Shown here in pieces: positions 58,801 to 64,000 of a DNA stretch of 64,000 nt (positions within the stretch are counted from its first letter, which is position 1; the number at the start of each line of letters is the position of its first letter). Location of the stretch: assembly GCF_028009165.1 (NCBI RefSeq), contig NC_079241.1:2914001-2978000 (forward strand), read 5' to 3'. Made by a program: the position numbers and the translations under genes. Under the pieces are notes generated by a model. It was not told the origin of the DNA, made no database searches, and saw only the letters and a list, made by a program, of their open reading frames with translations. The DNA is from Akanthomyces muscarius (lineage: Eukaryota; Ascomycota; Sordariomycetes; Hypocreales; Cordycipitaceae).

Positions 58801-61800
58801 GTGAAAGGATAATTGACCTGTTTCCGTGGCAGGTTAATTGGAGATTTTTGGGGATGTCGCGTCTCTCTCGCCAACCTCCCCCGGCACGTCCAACCACACG
58901 CCCTCCCCTGGCCTGGTCCGTCGCTGACAGTATCAGTAGTCTCGAATCTGAGGCGGAGAGACAGTTTTTCACACAAAATGATAGTTACACGATGCGTGTT
59001 TTTTTTCCTTTGCTTCCTACGTGGATTGTCAGAAAAAATTTCACGCAAGACAGAGGGTCTCTCCATCTGCCGTGCCCCAGACAATCAAGGGAGTTGTCCT
59101 CGAAGAGACGAGAAGAATAAAAGAGGCGGGATCCAGAATGCGATGGCACCAACCAATTTCCCTGTCTGGGGAAGACAAGACGTCGACCTCAGCTTTGTGC
59201 AACGGGCCCGTCCCGTGCAGCATGCACACGGGCGCTCCTTTGCTTCAGCACCCTTGGATGAAAGGATCTTAGACCAGCCCGGGGTCTGCGTCTACCTTGT
59301 CCACTTGTGTAGAAACCGGGATGAGACGTCGTCCCCAGCCGGCTAAATCTTCCCAGTCTGTTAATCATTGTTTCATACGAGTAACATTACGTGCGCCTTG
59401 GCTGGTAGCTCTCCCCGCCGAATGCACGGTACATCCGCCAACAAGATCAGTCTCTCAAAGTTTGATACATGGCAGGACCAATTCCAGAGTAAAAGTCTGC
59501 AGTGCCTAGTCTATTATGCTGTGCAGGGTCAGTCTTAGACATGTGCTGAATTAGGAGCACCACGGGCTGCGGGAGGTTGCTTTAATTTTGTCAGACGCAA
59601 AAAAGCTATATCTCGCACACGCATCCTTGTACGATCTTGCAACAAAGAAAGCAATTGGCTGCCGGGATTGTAAAACTATGAGGCCTTGGTATCCTCGATT
59701 GCCGACCAGATCATGCGTTCGCTCGACAACGAGAACCTTGTCACCAGGTTCAAAAGCAATATCCTGGCCAGACTCATTGGGCTTGTTGGACTAGCAACGG
59801 CATAAAGTCTAAAGAAGAGCTACACCCGGCATAGCACAAATTTGGCACATGAGGTTCTTACGTCGTTGAGCTAAAACTAGTAACGCGAGAGGCCTGCTCG
59901 CAGACAGGGCCGTTGCAGCCAAAAAACCCAGTCTGGTCCGCACCAGAGGACCAGAGATCCGCTCTTGCCGCCCCTCCTAGCCCAATTATCGTCTGCGGGT
60001 TTCCTCTGCACCGGTCAACCAGGAAGAAAAAAAGTGTTGCGAGTCCACAGTAGCGCGGTAGATACCAAGGAAGCGTGCCAGCCAAAGGAGACGGATACTC
60101 CGTACTGAAGCCGGATCTGTCAGATATAGACGGAAAGAACGAGACCGTCAACGACAGAAAACAAGTCACGACGCCTGATACTGCAGGTTTGTGGTCCCCG
60201 TTTCCAATAGCATTGAATCTCTTCCCTAACGTTCGTTCAGATACACCCAGCTAAGAAAAAGGGACCCATTCGTGGCAAGCGAATAGCAACCCAAATCAGA
60301 CGACAGCTCCAGGACCGCCAAAGGCACGCGAAACCGCCACGCCACGCCTCACGCTCTTACAGTGCATGCACAGCGCTGACGACTGGCTGTCGTCGCAGGC
60401 TGGGAGGGGCGCTGCCGCAGGAGTGCAAGATTGCCCAGATGCGCCATGCAGCGTGATGTATGAAGCTAGTGCTCGTGCGCGGAGGCTCCAGTTGGAGCAT
60501 CCTCCAACGACAACGACCAAGCATCCTTGCTAAATTTAGGTGGACAGAAACAGCCTCGGCGACGCCTGGCCGCAGCGAGTGGGCATGTTCCCATAGGGCG
60601 GAGGGGGGCTGGGCTGCTTGGCTGCCTTCTTCTCGTCTTCAGCACGAGGCGTTTCACCAGCTCCATAACATGTCATCAAACTGCAAAGAGAATAGAAGGC
60701 CGCCTCGGATATGAGAAAAAATTATACTTGGGCTGGTGACGAGGAAAGGCGCTCTCTCGGTGGTCAGAGCCTCATTAGCGGCCGAAACGTGCCGAACCCC
60801 AGCAAGAGCGTGGAGACGTCAAACTGCTCTAGCATGGTTCTCAGTCCATTGCTTGGCATTGCTTGCAGCTCTACTGGTGTGACTGGCTGGTCGACTGCTT
60901 TGTTACTGTACCAGCACCAGCTCCAAATTCTGCTGCCCGCTGGAGCTCTCCCACACCAGAATGGTTCATCACTGGTGGAGAACTACGCTCAAAGGCGGCT
61001 CGAACAGCGACGCCAGTCAGCTTCCTAGCGTGAAGCCAAATTGAAAGTCATTGATTGTCGTTGCCGATATCCCCTACAGGTAGTCGTGCCCGGCAGCCTT
61101 GCGCCAAGACGACGACTGGCGTTCCTAATAGGACCAGACGCCGAGCGGCTGAGCTGCAATATGTCAGAGCTGCCAGTTTCGTCCTGGCTTGCTGGCACAT
61201 CGGCCCCTTCAAGACCAGGTAGGTATCCAAGCACAGCCTGGAACCACCCGGCCAAGGCGTCTGCAAATGATATCTCTGCGGAGACTTGCTCTCTTTTTTT
61301 GCCCTGGCTTCGATTCTCCAACGCCGGCGGGGACCAAGCTCGGTCAGATTACTACCGTGACCAAGGAGACGCTGGCCCCAGAAGAGGCGACATGGTGCCA
61401 CCCAAGTACCGAACGGGCTTTGGCCTGCTTAAAACGTACACACCCTGTGGAAATCCTCCACACGCAAAGCCAACCTGTGCAGGTCAAACGGATATATACG
61501 GAGCCATTCCTCCAATTCGGTCATTGATTTTCTTTTTCTTCCTGCCAGTAGACCCCGCGTCTCTGGACCTTCGCGAGATGGAAAATTTTCGTACAAAGAG
61601 GGCCGCTGGTGAGGGGAAGTCGAGGCGGTAAAGCCCAGCCCCTCAGTTAAAGTGATATCCCAAGCGGACGATGATTGCAGAGTGACTCAGGAGAAGAGAA
61701 CTATATTGCCATTTGTGACCGCATCAAAGAAAAAAAACGTAGCGGTCCAACGGTGCAGCTCTCGGCACCAACCTGCGAAGCAGCCCAGACGGCTGATTTA

Positions 61801-64000
61801 TCCAGAGCAAACCGCTGACACCTGGCAGCCGGCCAACGCTTGTTTGCTCCTCCTGCATCTACATTTGCCCAGTCAACCGCCGACAGATGCCGATGAATAT
61901 CCATCGATAGCCCAGTCTAGGCTCAAGGTAAAACGTCATGACCAATTCTAGATGCTTTGGAACAATCGCTGACATTCGCTGTGACTCTCTCCAGGTGCTG
62001 TACTAGTCAGAGGCGACCAAGCACCGATAATGGCCAGACGCCAGCCGGTCACTCGCAAGCGCGAGTCTACAATGTCTAGATCTATGGCTTGATACACACA
62101 CGCAAATCCATGGATCCCAAGGTTTGCTGCTAGCGTCTCACAGCGGCAATGCACACGGCATCATCAGACAAGGAAAAGAGGCCATTCTGGTTAGCGCGAG
62201 ACCAAGCTCATAGCGTCGATACTTGTCGCGGCTGTCTGGCTTGGCTGATGTACCTGTGCAAAGTTGATGAAAAATCGACACGGGGTGCGGAGTACAGTCC
62301 GCGGATTTGCGACGATGCAGATAATTGCTTTTTTTTTCCTTTAGCAGTTGGCGCAATCCACCGTCCGCTAGACACGAAGACCAGACGACCCTGCACGACA
62401 CATCACCAGCAGTCCATTTTGGGCAAGCAGGTTACAAAAACAAAAACAAAGAGGTCGCTCTGATGTTTTCGAGGATGCCTAAGCTGTGGTCCTCATTAGT
62501 CGACGGCCTTTGAAGTTTGGAGGCTTCCCCGCGCTCTAAGCCGTCTTGGACCACTTGAAACCAGACTCGCAGTGGGCGAGGTTACATGCAGTGTCAGCCG
62601 CTCCACGCTACATTGGCTCTGTATTGAACTTGGGCGTCAAGAGGGTGGCTTGGGCCGGGCGTTGCGGCTTGGTCTAGCAAAACTCTCAATACAACTGGGC
62701 GAGATGGCACGCGCTCTTGGTTCAATGACCGCATGCTTGTTTTGGTCAAAACACACGTCTTCACGCTGGGCGGCCGAGACGACGCGAGTAGTCGTCATCG
62801 AGGGACCATATTTGCTTCTTCTCCGAGTTGCACTCGCTTGCATCGTAGCCGTTGCTACCAGCTGCTGCGATGGATTGGACTTGGCGTTGCACCTCCAAAC
62901 CTGATACCGAACGCATGGTTCAGCCTTTACTTGGCTTCACACCACCTTTCGGCTCAGAGGATCCGAGCACTGTCATTCGTGTTCGTGGTGGCTGCCTCAC
63001 GACCAGTTCCCCAGTTAAGTTGCTTGACATATCAAATTCAGGCCCTTGCCACCTGCTTGCCTGCCCAGCTGTGGCAGCTTGCTGCAGATCATGCAATGGA
63101 CCCGCTGGCTATTTGCGAGCATGGCACTAAAGAAGCACGAGTGTGCATCGATTCAGACGGCGTCGCTTCCAATTCGGTTCAAGATGCTCCAGCGCAAAGG
63201 ATTGTCCCCACCTCAATTCACGCAAGTATGGCCGAGAAAGGTGTACTAATAATTATGAATTGGGCTCCGGTGAGCGGGGGATGGCCCAGCTAGCTGCAGA
63301 GCAAACTTGACTGGTTGCTCGAATGGCTTTTAGTTCTTGGAGCTAATGAGGAGCTCGTGTGCTAAGAACGTACACCATGCCCTATTTCACGATTGTCAAG
63401 CTCCTCTGGTGCAGCAAGCAAGCTAACGATCAATCAGATCTGCGGTTGCACCAATTGTGGACAAGCCACCATTGGCTTTCAATGGCGTGTTGCTTTGGTG
63501 TCTGTGTGGCTTGCAGGCCAGTACGACTCGGCCACTTTACGCGTTTTGCAGCTAAAACTGGCCACTCGAGGCATCGGCCAAAGACGCGCTATTCATCGCG
63601 TGATGGACATTGCGATTGGCGTCGTGCTTAGCTTCTCCCTTTCCCAGCCTGGACCCTGGCCACTGTTGACTGAGACTGGCGGCCAGTCGTGACAGAGTTC
63701 GCAACGGCATCAACAGATGGCTTGCTGGCAAGGTTCGCCGATGAACTGCCTAGCGCTTTCATCAACACACGCTATTGTCCGTTCCGTGTTGAGGCCGCAC
63801 TGCGATCGTGATGCGAAGAACAGTTTCGAAATTGCGACCCAGGACTTTTTCCAGGCGTCTGGCCGGCCCCTGCAAAGCTTGATTATATTAGATGCCACTT
63901 TTTGCCGTGGAAACGGCTTCGCCGCAGTGCAAGTGCACGAGGTACTCCCGACGTGGCGCGAGCTATTACTACGCTGCCCCAGCCACTCGTATCTGGATTG

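Larger units (their letters stand above)
47141..64000. other. About 16.9 kb without a supportable gene
   Basis: On both strands I find only short open frames without domains, codon bias or plausible splice structure. The left part (to about 49 kb) is likely the promoter and leader of the G1 cyclin. Apart from the repeats listed separately it holds many homopolymer and polypyrimidine runs and no transposase, reverse transcriptase or tRNA pattern that I could recognise. Base composition is near even, so it does not look like an AT-rich centromere core or heavily RIP-mutated DNA. Genes with many short exons could still be hidden here. Confidence 0.5.

Noticed and set aside
52443..63898. Many 60-220-codon frames in the right quarter as effector or secreted-protein genes
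   Set aside because: None combines a signal peptide, codon bias and plausible splice sites; they are equally common on both strands.

Overview
The window is nuclear DNA of a filamentous ascomycete, most likely a Sordariomycete of the order Hypocreales. The genes carry short introns (about 50-150 nt) with GTRNGY donors, CTRAY-like branch sites and YAG acceptors. Codon third positions are GC-rich, and the gene set is typical of Pezizomycotina: a CYP51 of the B type, a Zn2Cys6 regulator, a fungal rhodopsin/PTH11-like receptor and a Rax1-like RGS protein. I cannot name the species. There are no bacterial features, CRISPR arrays, rRNA or tRNA genes, and no intact transposon that I could recognise.

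Layout. 0-5.4 kb: the 3' end of an MFS transporter, an unrecognised tail-anchored protein, and sterol 14-alpha-demethylase. 5.8-9.4 kb (minus): a CCC2-type copper ATPase. 11.8-20.3 kb: COP9 signalosome subunit 7, Rax1-like protein (minus), ribosomal protein eL31, the APC/C-dedicated E2 UBE2C/Ubc11 (minus) and the checkpoint kinase Chk1. 20.6-26.8 kb: a Zn2Cys6 regulator with Put3-like layout (minus), a frameshifted flavin-reductase-like gene, and mitochondrial proline dehydrogenase (minus). 26.8-31.9 kb: a 5 kb divergent intergenic region holding a dense cluster of GATA-factor sites. 31.9-47.1 kb: a rhodopsin-like membrane protein, APC/C RING subunit Apc11 (minus), a mercaptopyruvate-type sulfurtransferase, ribosomal protein uS5, a 933-residue protein I do not recognise (minus), a sterol-desaturase/fatty-acid-hydroxylase family enzyme, and a G1/S cyclin (minus). 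47.1-64 kb: almost 17 kb in which I find no supportable gene, only short repeats, palindromes and pyrimidine tracts.

Function. Several genes belong to cell-cycle control and ubiquitin-type regulation: Chk1, UBE2C, Apc11, CSN7 and a G1 cyclin. UBE2C and Apc11 are direct partners, E2 and RING, of the same ligase. UBE2C and Chk1 share one divergent promoter region that contains four WCGCG boxes at exact 10-bp steps. The second theme is metabolism: ergosterol synthesis, copper loading of the secretory pathway, proline catabolism and sulfur transfer.

The observations I rate highest are the ten HGATAR sites in 377 bp upstream of proline dehydrogenase, the 10-bp phased WCGCG array, a 2-nt AT expansion that breaks the flavin-reductase gene, and the gene-free right quarter. 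Gene models (exon limits) were derived by hand from splice signals and reading-frame continuity and are given in each entry.
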